DNA of 64,000 bases from Girardinichthys multiradiatus (GCF_021462225.1 NC_061806.1:2971234-3035233), one strand, 5' to 3'. Shown: positions 46,762 to 58,149, counted from the stretch's first letter. Notes: generated from the sequence alone by a model not told the origin. A program made the numbers and translations.

Positions 46762-47914
46762 CAGGGGTTGGACAATGAAACTGAAACACCTGTCATTTTA
46801 GTGTGGGAGGTTTCATGGCTAAATTGGACCAGCCTGGTAGCCAGTCTTCATTGATTGCACATTGCACCAGTAAGAGCAGAGGGTGAAGGTTCAATTAGCA
46901 GGGTAAGAGCACAGTTTTGCTCAAAATATTGAAATGCACACAACATTATGGGTGACATACCAGAGTTCAAAAGAGGACAAATAGTTTGTGCACGTCTTGC
47001 TGGCGCATCTGTGACCAAGACAGCAAGTCTTTGTGATGTATCAAGAGCCACGGTATCCAGGGTAATGTCAGCATACCACCAAGAAGGACGAACCACATCC
47101 AACAGGATTAATTGTGGACGCAAGAGGAAGCTGTCTGAAAGGGATGTTCGGGTGCTAACCCGGATTGTATCCAAAAAACACAAAACCACGGCTGCCCAAA
47201 TCACGGCAGAATAAATGTGCTCCTCAACTCTCCTGTTTCCACCAGAACTGTCCGTCGGGAGCTCCACAGGGTCAATATACACGGCTGGGCTGCTATAGCC
47301 AAACCTTTGGTCACTCATGCCAATGCCAAACGTCGGTTTCAATGGTGCAAGGAGCGCAAATGTTGGGCTGTGGACAATGTGAAACATGTATTGTTCTCTG
47401 ATGAGTCCACCTTTACTGTTTTCCCCACATCCGGAAGAGTTACGGTGTGGAGAAGCCCCAAAGAAGCGTACCACCCAGACTGTTGCATGCCCAGAGTGAA
47501 GCATGGGGGTGGATCAGTGATGGTTTGGGCTGCCATATCATGGCATTCCCTTGCCCCAATACTTGTGCTAGATGGGCGCGTCACTGCCAAGGACTACCGA
47601 ACCATTCTTGAGGACCATGTGCATCCAATGGTTCAAACATTGTATCCTGAAGGCGGTGCCGTGTATCAGGATGACAATGCGCCAATACACACAGCAAGAC
47701 TGGTGAAAGATTGGTTTGATGAACATGAAAGTGAAGTTGAACATCTCCCATGGCCTGCACAGTCACCAGATCTAAATATTATTGAGCCACTTTGGGGTGT
47801 TTTGGAGGAGCGGGTCAGGAAACGTTTTCCTCCACCAATATCACGTAGTGATCTGGCCACTATCCTGCAAGAAGAATGGCTTAAAATCCCTCTGACCACT
47901 GTGCAGGACTTGTA

Positions 47915-49522
47915 CAGGTCCTTCTCCAAATATTAGCATATTGTCATAAAGTTAATTATTTTCCATAATGTCATGATAAAAATTTAACATTCATATATTT
48001 TAGATTCATTGCACACTAACTGAAATATTTCAGGTCTTTTATTGTCTTAATACGGATGATTTTGGCATACAGCTCATGAAAACCCAAAATTCCTATCTCA
48101 CAAAATTAGCATATTTCATCCGACCAATAAAAGAAAATTGTTTTTAATACAAAAAATGTCAACCTTCAAATAATCATGTGCAGTTATGCACTCAATACTT
48201 GGTCGGGAATCCTTTTGCAGAAATGACTGTTTCAATGCGGCGTGGCATGGAGGCAATCAGCCTGTGGCACTGCTGAGGTCTTATGGAGGCCCAGGATGCT
48301 TCGATAGCGGCCTTTAGCTCATCCAAAGTGTTGGGTCTTGAGTCTCTCAACGTTCTCTTCACAATATCCCACATATTCTCTATGGGGTTCAGGTCAGGAG
48401 AGCTGGCAGGCCAATTGAGCACAGTGATACCATGGTCAGTAAACCATTTACCAGTGGTTTTGGCACTGTGAGCAGGTGCCAGGTCGTGCTGAAAAATGAA
48501 ATCTTCATCTCCATAAAGCTTTTCAGCAGATGGAGGCATGAAGTGCTCCAAAATCTCCTGATAGCTAGCTGCATTGACCCTGCCCTTGATAAAACACAGT
48601 GGACCAACACCAGCAGCTGACACGGCACCCCAGACCATCACTGACTGTGGGTACTTGACACTGGACTTCTGGCATTTTGGCATTTCCTTCTCCCCAGTCT
48701 TCCTCCAGACTCTGGCACCTTGATTTCCGAATGACATGCAGAATTTGCTTTCATCCGAAAAAAGTACTTTGGACCACTGAGCAACAGTCCAGTGCTGCTT
48801 CTCTGTAGCCCAGGTCAGGCGCTTCTGCCGCTGTTTCTGGTTCAAAAGTGGCTTGACCTGGGGAATGCGGCACCTGTAGCCCATTTCCTGCACACGCCTG
48901 TGCACGGTGGCTCTGGATGTTTCTACTCCAGACTCAGTCCACTGCTTCCGCAGGTCCCCCAAGGTCTGGAATCGACCCTTCTCCACAATCTTCCTCAGGG
49001 TCCGGTCACCTCTTCTTGTTGTGCAGCGTTTTCTGCCACACTTTTTCCTTCCCAGACTTCCCACTGAGGTGCCTTGATACAGCACTCTGGGAACAGCCTA
49101 TTCGTTCAGAAATTTCTTTCTGTGTCTTACCCTCTTGCTTGAGGGTGTCAATAGTGGCCTTCTGGACAGCGGTCAGGTCGGCAGTCTTACCCATGATTGG
49201 GGTTTTGAGTGATGAACCAGGCTGGGAGTTTTAAAGGCCTCAGGAATCTTTTGCAGGTGTTTAGAGTTAATTCGTTGATTCAGATGATTAGGTTCATAGC
49301 TCGTTTAGAGACCCTTTTAATGATATGCTAATTTTGTGAGATAGGAATTTTGGGTTTTCATGAGCTGTATGCTAAAATCATCCGTATTAAGACAATAAAA
49401 GACGTGAAATATTTCAGTTAGTGTGCAATGAATCTAAAATATATGAATGTTAAATTTTCATCATTACATTATGGAAAATAATTAACTTTATCACAATATG
49501 CTAATATTTTGAGAAGGACCTG
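47915..49522 (-). mobile_element. Nested Tc1-like transposon, DD34E, with ~205-bp TIRs
   Basis: The ends are CAGGTCCTTCTCCAAATATT on the left and the complement of CAGGTCCTTCTCAAAATATT on the right. Each is followed by about 205 bp of nearly identical inverted sequence, with the repeated ATTAGCATAT motif at the outer and inner ends (an IR/DR arrangement). TA lies on both sides (47913-47914 and 49523-49524). It is the youngest element in the nest. Confidence 0.95.
48192..49194 (-). pseudogene. Tc1 DD34E transposase, one frameshift
   Basis: The start is MGKTADLTAVQKATIDTLKQ (49194). The first HTH (ISERIGCSQSAVSRHLSG) is in one frame, and a single missing base near 49050 moves the rest to the next frame (GRKKCGRKRC, the hook-like basic stretch). 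The remaining 280 codons are open to the stop at 48192. Catalytic motifs are VLFSDESKFC, FIFQHDLAPAHS and SSPDLNPIENMW, with 34 residues between the second Asp and the Glu. It ends ETVISAKGFPTKY. It would be intact but for that one base. Confidence 0.9.
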
Positions 49523-49642
49523 TATATGTCATTCCCAAGACGAATTGACGCTGTATTGGTCGCAAAAGGAGGCTCTATACCATACTAATAAATTATTGTG
49601 GTCTAAAACCAGGTGTTTCAGTTTCAATGTCCAACCTCTGTA

Positions 49643-52353
49643 TGTGAGGAGGAGAATTTTAAATTCTATTCTGGATTTAACAGGGAGCCAATGAAGGGAA
49701 GCTAAAATAGGAGAAATATGATCTCTCTTTTTAATTTTCATCAGAACTCTTGCTGCAGCATTTTGAATCAGCTGAAGGCTTTTAACTGTATTTTGTGGAC
49801 ACCCTGATAGTAAAGAATTACAATAGCCCAGCCTTGAAGTAACAAATGCCTGGACTAGTTTTTCAGCATCACTCCTGGACAGGATATTTCTAATTTTGGC
49901 AACGTTCCGGAGGTGAAAGAAGGAAATCTTAGAAACCTGTTTAATATGGGATTTAAATGACATGTCCTGGTCAAAGGTAACGCCAAGGTTTTTTACTTTA
50001 TTACCGGAGGTCAATTTAATGCCATCCAGGTTAAGTGATTCACTAAGCAGTTTCTTTTTTAAAGACTCCGGTCCAAAGACGACAACATCTGTCTTGTCTG
50101 AATTTAGAAGCAAAAAATTTAAAGTCATCCAAGTTTTTATATCTTCAAGACATGCTTGTAGCCTATCTAACTGGTTGGGTTCATCAGGATTTATGGATAA
50201 GTAAAGCTGAGTATCATCAGCGTAACAGTGAAAATTTATCCTATGCTGCCTGATAATTTTACCTATTGGAAGCATATATATAGTAAAGAGAATTGGCCCA
50301 AGTACTGAACTCTGTGGTACTCCACAATTAACCCTGGAGTTTAAAGATGATTTATCATTTACATGAAAAAACTGGAATCTGTCAGACAGATAAGATTTAA
50401 ACCAGCCTAGCACTGTTCCCCTGATCCCTACAGCATATTCCAGCCTTTTTAAGAGAATATTATGGTCGACTGTATCAAATGCAGCACTGAGATCTAACAG
50501 AACCAGTACAGACACAAGTCCATTATCTGAGGCCATAAGAATATCATTAGTGACTTTCAGCAGAGCTGTTTCAGTGCTATGATGAGCTCTGAAACCTGAC
50601 TGAAACTCTTCAAACAAGTCATTGCTGTGTAAATGCTCACACATTTGATTAGCAACTATTTTCTCAAGAATTTTAGATAAGAATGGAAGATTGGATATAG
50701 GTCTGTAATTTTTCAAGTCATCTCGATCAAGCGAAGGTTTCTTAAGTAAAGGTTTAATTACAGCTACCTTAAAAGCCTGTGGTACATATCCATTTACTAA
50801 AGATAGATTAATCATATCTAAAATGGGGCTGGTAATCAGAGGGAACACTTCCTTAAATAATTTGGTTGGGATTGGGTCTAACATACAAGTTGAAGGTTTA
50901 GATGAAGCTAATATTTCTGATAACTCAGGAAACTTCACAGGATCAAAACAGTCCAAACACAAATCAGGTTCTCCAGTTATTTCCAATGTTGTCTCACTTG
51001 CTGAGGATGAAGTAATCATCTTCTGGAGTATGTCAAAGATTTTCTTTTTAATAGAATCAATTTTATTTAAGAAGAATCCCATAAAGTCATGACTGCTAAG
51101 AGCTAAGGGAATGGATGGCTCAACAGAGCTATGACTCTGTGTAAGATTAGCAACTGTACTAAAGAGAAACCCGGGATTATTCTTGTTCTCTTCTATTAAT
51201 GATGAGAAATAAGCTGTTCTGGCTTGGCGAAGTGTCTTTTTATACAACAGTAGGCTATTTTTCCAGATTAAGTAGGAATCCTCTAGGTGTGTAGAGCACC
51301 ATTTTCTCTCCAATTTTCTAACATTGTGCTTTAAAGTATGCAGCTCTGAATTAAACCAAGGAGCCTGCCTCCTATGAATGATTACCTTCTTTTTCAAGGG
51401 GGCTGCATTGTCTAATGCATCATACAATGATGAAGAAACACTATGAACAAAATAATCAATTTGTGAAGGGGCAGAAACAGAATTATTGCCCTCCACTGTG
51501 TTTTTCAGTGATAATGAGGAAATTAAAAGTGGAACAGATTCTTTAAAGGTTGTTGCAGCATCGCCTGATAATGATCTACTGTAATGAAATTTTCTTTCAG
51601 GTGTGGAGTACTCGGTTAAATTAAACTCAAAGGTTATTAAGAAATGGTCAGACAGGACAGGGTTATGAGAAAATATTGTTATGTCTTTACACTCAATGCC
51701 ATAAGGTCCAGAGAATGAAGACAAAGGTGGGTAGGTTTGTTAATGTTTTGAGCAAAGCCAATTGAGTCTAAGATAGCATTAAACGCTATATTTAGGCTAT
51801 CACTTTCAGTCTCAACATGAATGTTAAAATCCCCCACTATAATAACTTTATCTGTATTTAACAGTAAATCAGATAAAAGGTCTGAAAACTGATCTAAAAA
51901 TTGAGAGTAAGGGTCTGGTGGACGGTACAAAACAACAAACAGAAGTGGTTTTAGTGCTTTGCAATTTGGATGAGGAAAACTAAGGATTAAATATTCAAAA
52001 GAGTTGTAGCTATTGATTGGTCTGGGACTTATCAATAAATCCGACTGAAAGATGGTTGCTACTCCTCCTCCTCGCCCAGTATTTCGAGGAATGTGAAAAT
52101 TTAAATAATTAGTAGGAGTTGACTCATTTATAGTAACATAATCTTCTTGCTGCAGCCAGGTTTCTGTGAGGCAAAACAAATCAATCTGATTGTCACAAAT
52201 CAGGTCACTAACTAGCAAAGTCTTTGAAGAGAGAGATCTTATGTTCAGTAGGCCACATTTAATTGTTTTATTTTTCTTTTTAGTCTGAGTTGTCTTTATT
52301 TTTATGAGATTTTCCTGATTTCCTCCTTTTAGATTATTTTTTAACCTATTCAA
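49643..52353 (-). pseudogene. L2-type LINE ORF2: endonuclease and reverse transcriptase
   Basis: Start region [13 protein letters not shown]. The endonuclease spans roughly the first 220 residues: [52 protein letters not shown] frame break near 51705 (after HSLDL) precedes VLSDHFLITFEF. The second frame holds the linker (APWFNSELHTLK) and the RT: CMLDPIPTKLFKE, NYRPISNLPFLSK, FQSGFRAHHSTETAL, LDLSAAFDTVDHNILL and the catalytic CYADDTQLYL (complement of about 50208-50226), then FLLLNSDKTDVVVFG. It continues to RIEFKILLLTY at the Tc1 boundary. It would nick the target and prime reverse transcription; one frameshift and the insertion block it. Confidence 0.9.
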
Positions 52354-52456
52354 TTTTGGCCGTGGGCGAGATAGGGTAATGGCTGGGTAGCAGTACAGAA
52401 GCTGCAGAGAGGATTGTTAAACTACAACCCTGCTTCCTGGTCTGAACCCTGGGTTG

Positions 52457-52708
52457 TCAGAGTTTTGGAGAACTAATAAATTCATCCAGATTCCTAGAAA
52501 GAAGAGCTGCTCCATCCAAAGTGGGATGGATGCCATCTCTCCGGATCAGACCAGGTTTTCCCCAAAATGTTCGCCAATTATCAATGTAGCCCACATTGTT
52601 TTCTGGACACCTCCTAGACAGCCAGCGGTTGAATGACAGCATGCGGCTAAACATGTTGTCACTGGTCAGATCGGGGAGGGGACCAGAGAAAATTACAGAG
52701 TCCGACAT
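52457..52708 (-). pseudogene. LINE ORF1 fragment, esterase (SGNH-hydrolase) end
   Basis: A minus open frame of 83 codons reads VIFSGPLPDLTSDN, then RRCPENNVGYIDNWRTFWGK and RRDGIHPTLDGAALLSRNL. The D-G-I-H-P block is the C-terminal catalytic Asp-His motif of SGNH esterases, the domain carried by ORF1 of many L2/CR1 LINEs. The N-terminal part is missing, so the element is 5'-truncated here. Confidence 0.7.
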
Positions 52709-52750
52709 TTTCCTGCAATGTATGGGCTTTGGCTAACAATTCAACTAAAC

Positions 52751-53174
52751 AGATCTAATTGCAATGAAACAATGCAAAGAGTTCCCTTAAAGTATTTGCA
52801 TCATGAAAATGCAGCAAATAGATGCAATCACAGCCATTCATTCAGTAGTACCAGACACCCAGAGCATGTGTAGTGTAAAGCTTACACATCAGATGGTGAA
52901 TTTAAAACTGAAACAAGCATCATTAACACACATATCAACACATGAACAGGTTTACTTCCAAACACACTAACTGCAAAATGACAGAATCAGAAAAACTCTG
53001 ACAGGTGAAACCTTGACCTAGGTCCAAAGCTTCGAATCACCATGAGAAATCACCTTTGAGAGGCTTGGAGGGCTTTCTTAGCCTCCAACCACAAATACTG
53101 TACAGCGAGGGTTTGATGGTAGTCTTCATCCACCTTAGAGTAACAGGGTCTGATCAGTTCAGTTTAGGAGTTGG
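52751..53174. other. Unassigned DNA
   Basis: No recognised gene or repeat. Confidence 0.4.
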
Positions 53175-53667
53175 AATAGCTGCTAAAGTTGGGCGATATG
53201 TAACATTTTTCCAACCCATATTCGTCTGTTCAACAAATCAGAATAAGCGATATATTGGGATGAGAAAGGTAAACCACAGGATGTAACAGACGTAAAACCT
53301 CAAACACGACAAACCTGCATGAGCATTGATGTATTCACCATCCAGCTAAGTATGCTACGCTATCAATCGCTACGCTATGACTCGTGTACTCACGATCAGC
53401 TGCTCAGAGGAGTGCGTCACGTAAAAAAGAGTTCGATGTAGAAGCTTTTCCCCGCCGAGCAGTTTATTGTGTGACACCGTGTACAGGGTCATAAAAGTCC
53501 CCGCGGCCTCCGGAGTCTAGTAGGCTTTGCCCAACTATGTTTTGGCCCTATCCCGTAGGCCAAAATAATCCAAAAATCCCCAAAATATTGCTCTTAAAAA
53601 AACAACTGTTGAAGGGCTCAGCCTATAGTCGATAAATTCGCCCAATTGCCCAACCTTAATAGCTGCT
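53175..53667. mobile_element. Non-autonomous hAT-like element with 10-bp flanking repeats
   Basis: The body is 53185-53657. The left end reads AAAGTTGGGCGATAT and the right end is the complement of AAGGTTGGGCAATT, giving TIRs of about 10 bp. AATAGCTGCT flanks both sides exactly (53175-53184 and 53658-53667). The GGGCGATAT-type end recalls hAT elements, though the usual hAT duplication is 8 bp. No coding sequence is inside. Confidence 0.75.
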
Positions 53668-53734
53668 TTTACAATTTTCTGACTATTTTAAATCATTCAG
53701 AAAAATCTCTCAGATCTTATACATCATTTATTTT

Positions 53735-54125
53735 ATGGAATAAAACATAAAAACATTGCTCCTTATTTGTTCTGGGATTTCTTTAGATTGGGTCATGAAG
53801 TATTGGTTTTTGAGATATTTTAATTTACTTCATGTTGTCAGATAGGTTCTATTTAAGTGATGTCTTAAATCTACAAATCTGGCAGTAATCAGGCCTGAGT
53901 GTGGCTAATAAAATTAAACTAAATAAAATGTGCTTTATTTCAGTAAAGTCAAATTTTGGCATGGGGGCCAAATAATTTTTCATACCGATCCAGGTGGTTT
54001 GAAAAGCTTTTTTCTTTTGGTAAATGAAATTACTTAGGCTTTCTTTGTCTGATATTAATCTTTTCGTAATGATCTGAAACATTTAAGCAAATAAATGAAA
54101 TAAATCTGTGAGGGGAACACTTTTT
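53735..54125. mobile_element. Tc1/mariner-derived remnant
   Basis: ATTTTGGCATGGGGGCCAAA followed by TAATTTTTCATACC, then AATGATCTGAAACATTTAAG and the AACACTTTTTTGTAAAGCTG end, is the order of the 3' part of a widespread teleost mariner-type repeat. The left part shows TAGGTTCTATTTAAGTGATG, from the same family. Confidence 0.5.
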
Positions 54126-56219
54126 TGTAAAGCTGTACATAATAAAAGAAAGGCAATATTTTTAGCAAACTTAGTAAATACCATGACATTGGAAATCATT
54201 CTGACACAGTACGTTTTGTTCATCACAAAATTCCATACTTTTCCACAATAATGGAATATTGTAATGCTTCTGTAGCATCTCCATAAACATGGATCCCCTC
54301 TATTCAAAATTAAATCTGGAAACCCTGGACTTGGACTCCTAGGTATAGCAGTGTAAGTGCTTGTTTGGCATTTTATACCCAGTTTGAGAACACCAGGTAC
54401 AGTCCAACCTAAACTTAAACCTGTTTAGAGACAAGACATGTAGTAAAATGGATTTTTTTTTTTTTAAATGAGTGTTAATTCAGTAAGTCAAAAATCAAAT
54501 ATTGATGAGTAAAATGTTAAAGGAAATACATACCAAATCAATAAATGTATAGTGGAAACTTCAGCATTTATTAGATGTTATTAGAATTTTGTCATTTAGA
54601 AAATGGAAGAAGGAAAAAGTCTGGAAAATGTAACTTTTTCCAAATTAAATGCTCACTTTTTAAGACTACATGGGGACTGTGCTCTCATACTTAAGTTATT
54701 CATAGAGATGGTCTTGATAAAGTGGGAAAAAGACAAAACAAATATAAAACCCAAATAATGCAATAGGACTATGAGAAAGAAGGATTTGGATTTTTTAGTC
54801 CGTAATAATTTTTGCAAGATGGAGTGAGTCAGCTAAAGAGGACGCGGAGGATGATTGAAGGGTTTTAAAGAGACGGTCTATCAGTGAGGATGACAGATGG
54901 TGCACGAAAGTAGAGAGGAAAGGATAAAATAAATTGGGCAATTTACAGAGTGGTGAAAAGCAATATCCAGAGTCCAGAGGGCCTTTTAAAACTGCAGGGT
55001 GATGAAACCTCCACCGCCTGTTGGCAGTGGGACAGAGCAAGGGCCGTGTAGCTCTGAGCGGCACAGCCAAGCCTTACATAACAGGCCACAGCGCTCAGTG
55101 CTCTTCATGCCGCTCCCCTTAAAGGTGAAGGCACATCAACCACAAGTCAGAATGAATCCAGAGCACTCAGAACAAAGAGTTTAGGAGCTCATCAGCTGCA
55201 CTTTAACTGCTACAGGTTCATGCATGGCCCACAATTACAAAACGTGTTTAAACCACACAAAAAAGCTTTCTAGTTATAGCGCCCCTCATTTACAAGCTCC
55301 AAATAGTGTCTCTGATCTTGTGTAGAACAAAACATACTAATGATGTTGTTTTAACTGCAGTCTGGATGTGTGAGTGAAGCTCTTCTTTGGTTTTCTAGAT
55401 TCTATTAGATAGTTAGCAACAGAAAACAGCTGCAAAATAAGCAGAACTAAGAATGATGGGTCTAAATGGGCACAATTAAAAAATATGTTATAGATGTAGT
55501 ACTTTTCCGCTGCTCAGTCTCTGTGCTGCTTGTGTTTTGTCAGAAGGTCACTTGAATAGAGGAGTTTTAATGTTTTGGCAAAAATAAAAAAATAAAATCT
55601 ATTTTTCTCTTGAGGGAGCCACGGATTTTTGCAACAAAATTCCAAGAAAGATGAGCATGATTTCCTGTAGAATTCTGTAAAGTGGAAAACATAGTCCCAG
55701 AGCAGTGCTCAAAGAGGAGCACAGTTTTTTTAGGAATCACTCTGTACAGTCTGGGAATGGAAAAATGCAAGCTGTCACTAAATAGTCTTCAGACATGGAC
55801 CAACAATCTTCAGAAAGCAAGGAAGATCATAAAAATCACATTATTTTAGAATTGTTGTATCTAAAACACTAACAACAGTAAAGGTTTTAAAAAATTCCAG
55901 TCTAGGTTTACAACAGCTTCAAGTTCACATTTTTCAGAAAGCATGTAGACCTCAGAAGACAGCTAACCTAGCCCTTTAAAAGGACCTGAGTGTGCCTGCA
56001 ACTGCATTCTCTTCTACTTGTGTTGAGCAGCAGAGGCGGTATGACTGGTGCTTTAAAACAGGAGCAGAAGGGGAGGGTATACAGATATTAAAGGATGCCA
56101 GTAATGTCATTAGAAATGGATGAAGAACGTTGATGAAAACATGATATGCCTCTTAGTTCACTACAAGAATAAAGTTCCAGTTTTCAAAATCATGGCTTTG
56201 TACATTTTTTTTTTTTGTC
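54126..56219. other. Unassigned DNA
   Basis: A 91-codon minus frame (54795-55070) and other short frames have no recognisable motif or splice sites. Nothing identifiable. Confidence 0.35.
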
Positions 56220-56440
56220 TTGCTTCTTGTTTTTTCTTTTCGTTTCGTCTCCGTGTCCATAACAATTGAAATAATCCCAAAGCAGTTTCTAATAAAGTTT
56301 CTTTTATAAATATCAAGCAGCGAACCATAGCGTTAGCTGTAATGCTCTACTTGTAAAAGTAAATCTATTAGCCTTCTTCTTGGCACTCAGACAACAATTC
56401 TGAGTTCTACTCTGCTGGACACCGGCAGAGTTCCTGGCCG
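56220..56440 (-). repeat. ~200-bp inverted repeat, left copy
   Basis: On minus it reads CTCAGAATTGTTGTCTGAGT, then CTTGATATTTATAAAAGAAA and TATTTCAATTGTTATGGACA. This matches 62318-62535 read on plus, with scattered differences. Confidence 0.85.
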
Positions 56441-56785
56441 GTGGGACCTGAACCCCAGTCGCCCCTATGTTTCACCAGTATGGAGTCAGAAAAGGATCAA
56501 AATCCTTATATATTTGAAAAAACTAGTGGAAACTGAAAAAAATATATATGTTGAAACCAAATATCAAATTTTGATCTTGGGATCTGAAAAATAAACCAGT
56601 TACCTGTCAGTTCCTCTATGTGTAGAAAAGAATTTAGCCTTTCAGCTTCTGTCAAGATACTTTATTTTTAGTTTTAATTTAGATTAATTGAAAAAGTAGG
56701 TTATAAACACTCCTGCCATCCAGTTAGTTTGGGGTCAAAATTTGAAACAGAAAGAACGCCACCAAAAAAAGATCAGAAACTGAAA

Positions 56786-57990
56786 AAAACAGATTTGGAA
56801 CACTGGACCAGCTCTATACCCTCTACAGGGTGCTCGAGGATTCATGGGAGTTTGCCCAACCGGTTCACATGTGTTTTGTGGACCTGGAGAAGGCATTCGA
56901 CTGTGTCCCTCGTGATGCCCTGTGGGGGGTGCTCCAGGAGTATGGAATCGGGGGCCCTTTATTAGGGGCCATCTGGTCCCTGTACGAGCGGAGCAGGAGT
57001 TTGGTCCGCATTGCCGGCACTAAGTCGGACATGTTCCCAGTGCATGTTGGACTCCGGCAGGGCTGCCCTTTGTCGCCGGTCCTGTTCATAACTTTTATGG
57101 ACAGGATTTCTAGACGCAGCCAAGGGCCGGAGGGGGTCTGGTTTGGGGACCAGTGGATTTCGTCTCTTCTTTTTGCGGATGACGTGGTCCTACTGGCCCC
57201 CTCTAGCCAAGACCTACAGCATGCGCTGTGGCGGTTCGCAGCCGAGTGTGAAGCGGCTGGGATGAGGATCAGCTCCTCCAAGTCCGAGGCCATGGTACTC
57301 GACCGGAAAAGGGTGGCTTGTCCTCTTCAGGTTGGAGGGGAGTTCCTGCCTCAAGTGGAGGAGTTTAAGTATCTCGGGGTCTTGTTCACGAGTGAGGGAA
57401 GAATGGAGCGGGAGATCGACAGACGGATCGGTGCGGCTGCCACAGTAATGGGGGCGCTGTGCCGGTCCATTGTGGTGAAGAGAGAGCTGAGCCGAAAAGC
57501 AAAGCTCTCAATTTACTGGTCGGTCTACGTTCCTACCCTCACCTATGGCCATGAACTTTGGGTCATGACCGAAAGAACGAGATCCCGGATACAAGCGGCT
57601 GAAATGAGCTTCCTCCGTAGTGTGGCCGGGCACTCCCTTAGAGATAGGGTGAGGAGCTCGGCCATCCGGGAGGAGCTCGGAGTAGAGCCGCTGCTCCTCC
57701 ACATCGAGAGGAGCCAGTTGAGGTGGCTCGGGCATCTATACCGGATGCCTCCTGGACGCCTTCCTCGGGAGGTGTTCCAGGCACGTCCCACCGGGAGGAG
57801 GCCCAGGGGACGGCCCAGGACACGCTGGAGGGACTATGTCTCTCGGCTGGCCTGGGAACGCCTTGGGCTCCCCCTGGAGGAGCTGGAGGAGGTGTCTGGA
57901 GAGAGGGACGTCTGGGCGTCTCTGCTGAGTCTGCTGCCCCCGCAACCCGGTCCTGGATAAGCGGCGAACGAACGAAAAAATATAAAACTA
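56786..57990 (+). mobile_element. RTE/Rex3-like LINE, 5'-truncated
   Basis: It starts within the reverse transcriptase (GGACCAGCTCTATACCCTCT) and ends at CCTGGATAAGCGG with a short (CGAA)n tail at 57964-57978. The ORF comes within a few bases of the 3' end, as in Rex3-type elements. GC content and openness stand out from the surrounding AT-rich DNA, suggesting a fairly recent insertion. Confidence 0.8.
56830..57960 (+). CDS. Rex3-like LINE reverse transcriptase C-terminal part, 376 codons open
   Basis: The true protein began upstream of the truncation; the ATG at 56830 is only the first in frame. RT palm motifs are VHMCFVDLEKAFDCVPRDAL (first catalytic Asp), GLRQGCPLSPVLFI and SLLFADDVVLLAP (the catalytic Asp pair, about 57168-57188). 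Then come the thumb (KSEAMVLDRKRV, EFKYLGVLFTSEG) and the long C-terminal region (RSRIQAAEMSFLRSVAG, RSQLRWLGHLYRM, GRRPRGRPRTRWRDYV), ending in a stop at 57958-57960. No frameshift or stop occurs, the only long intact frame among the retroelements here. Lacking its 5' part and endonuclease, it cannot move by itself. Confidence 0.8.
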   Translation: MLEDSWEFAQPVHMCFVDLEKAFDCVPRDALWGVLQEYGIGGPLLGAIWSLYERSRSLVRIAGTKSDMFPVHVGLRQGCPLSPVLFITFMDRISRRSQGPEGVWFGDQWISSLLFADDVVLLAPSSQDLQHALWRFAAECEAAGMRISSSKSEAMVLDRKRVACPLQVGGEFLPQVEEFKYLGVLFTSEGRMEREIDRRIGAAATVMGALCRSIVVKRELSRKAKLSIYWSVYVPTLTYGHELWVMTERTRSRIQAAEMSFLRSVAGHSLRDRVRSSAIREELGVEPLLLHIERSQLRWLGHLYRMPPGRLPREVFQARPTGRRPRGRPRTRWRDYVSRLAWERLGLPLEELEEVSGERDVWASLLSLLPPQPGPG

Positions 57991-58149
57991 AAACAAACCA
58001 AAAAAAAGAACTGAATCCTTATCCTTATCGAAACTTTATTCAAAACGTTTCAGATTTTAATATCAAAATCTGACATTCAGTTTAAACCTTTATTCTTTCA
58101 GTTTAAACTAGTTTTTTATATACAATAATTTGGACCCTTTTCTGACGCC

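Larger units (their letters stand above)
46948..49597 (+). pseudogene. DD37E transposase, split by a nested Tc1 and a 1-base deletion
   Basis: The start is MGDIPEFKRGQIVCARLAG at 46948. A missing T near 47213 relative to copy 1 creates a premature TAA after TAAQITAE. Frame 2 then runs from 47217: VRRELHRVNIHGWAAIAK, the first catalytic motif LFSDESTF (Asp kept), HGGGSVMVWAAIS, YQDDNAPIHTARLV and SPDLNIIEPLWG, to TTVQDLY. There the nested Tc1 enters at TA. After it the frame resumes with MSFPRRIDAVLVAKGG and stops near 49590. All three catalytic residues are present, unlike copy 1. Confidence 0.85.
46762..49640 (+). mobile_element. Tc1-like transposon of DD37E type, copy 2, carrying a nested Tc1
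   Basis: It begins CAGGGGTTGGACAATG after TA (46760-46761) and ends GTCCAACCTCTG before TA (49641-49642). Apart from a 1608-bp nested Tc1 (47915-49522), it is colinear with the copy at 21.72-22.99 kb. It lies in the C-terminal part of a LINE ORF2, so it is younger than that LINE. Confidence 0.9.
44820..52750 (-). mobile_element. L2-type LINE, nearly full length, interrupted by nested Tc1 elements
   Basis: The element runs on minus from an ORF1 remnant (52708) through ORF2 to a 3' UTR ending in GCGCTATATAAATAAAACTG and AATTGAAAA-type tail repeats at 44820-44860. A DD37E Tc1 (46762-49640) splits ORF2 near its C-terminus. When the insertion is ignored, reading passes from KSRIEFKILLLTY at 49.65 kb into ALNDLAPSYIRDL at 46.76 kb. 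The 3' UTR (46500-44820) contains a repeated segment and a small LINE piece. Confidence 0.85.
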
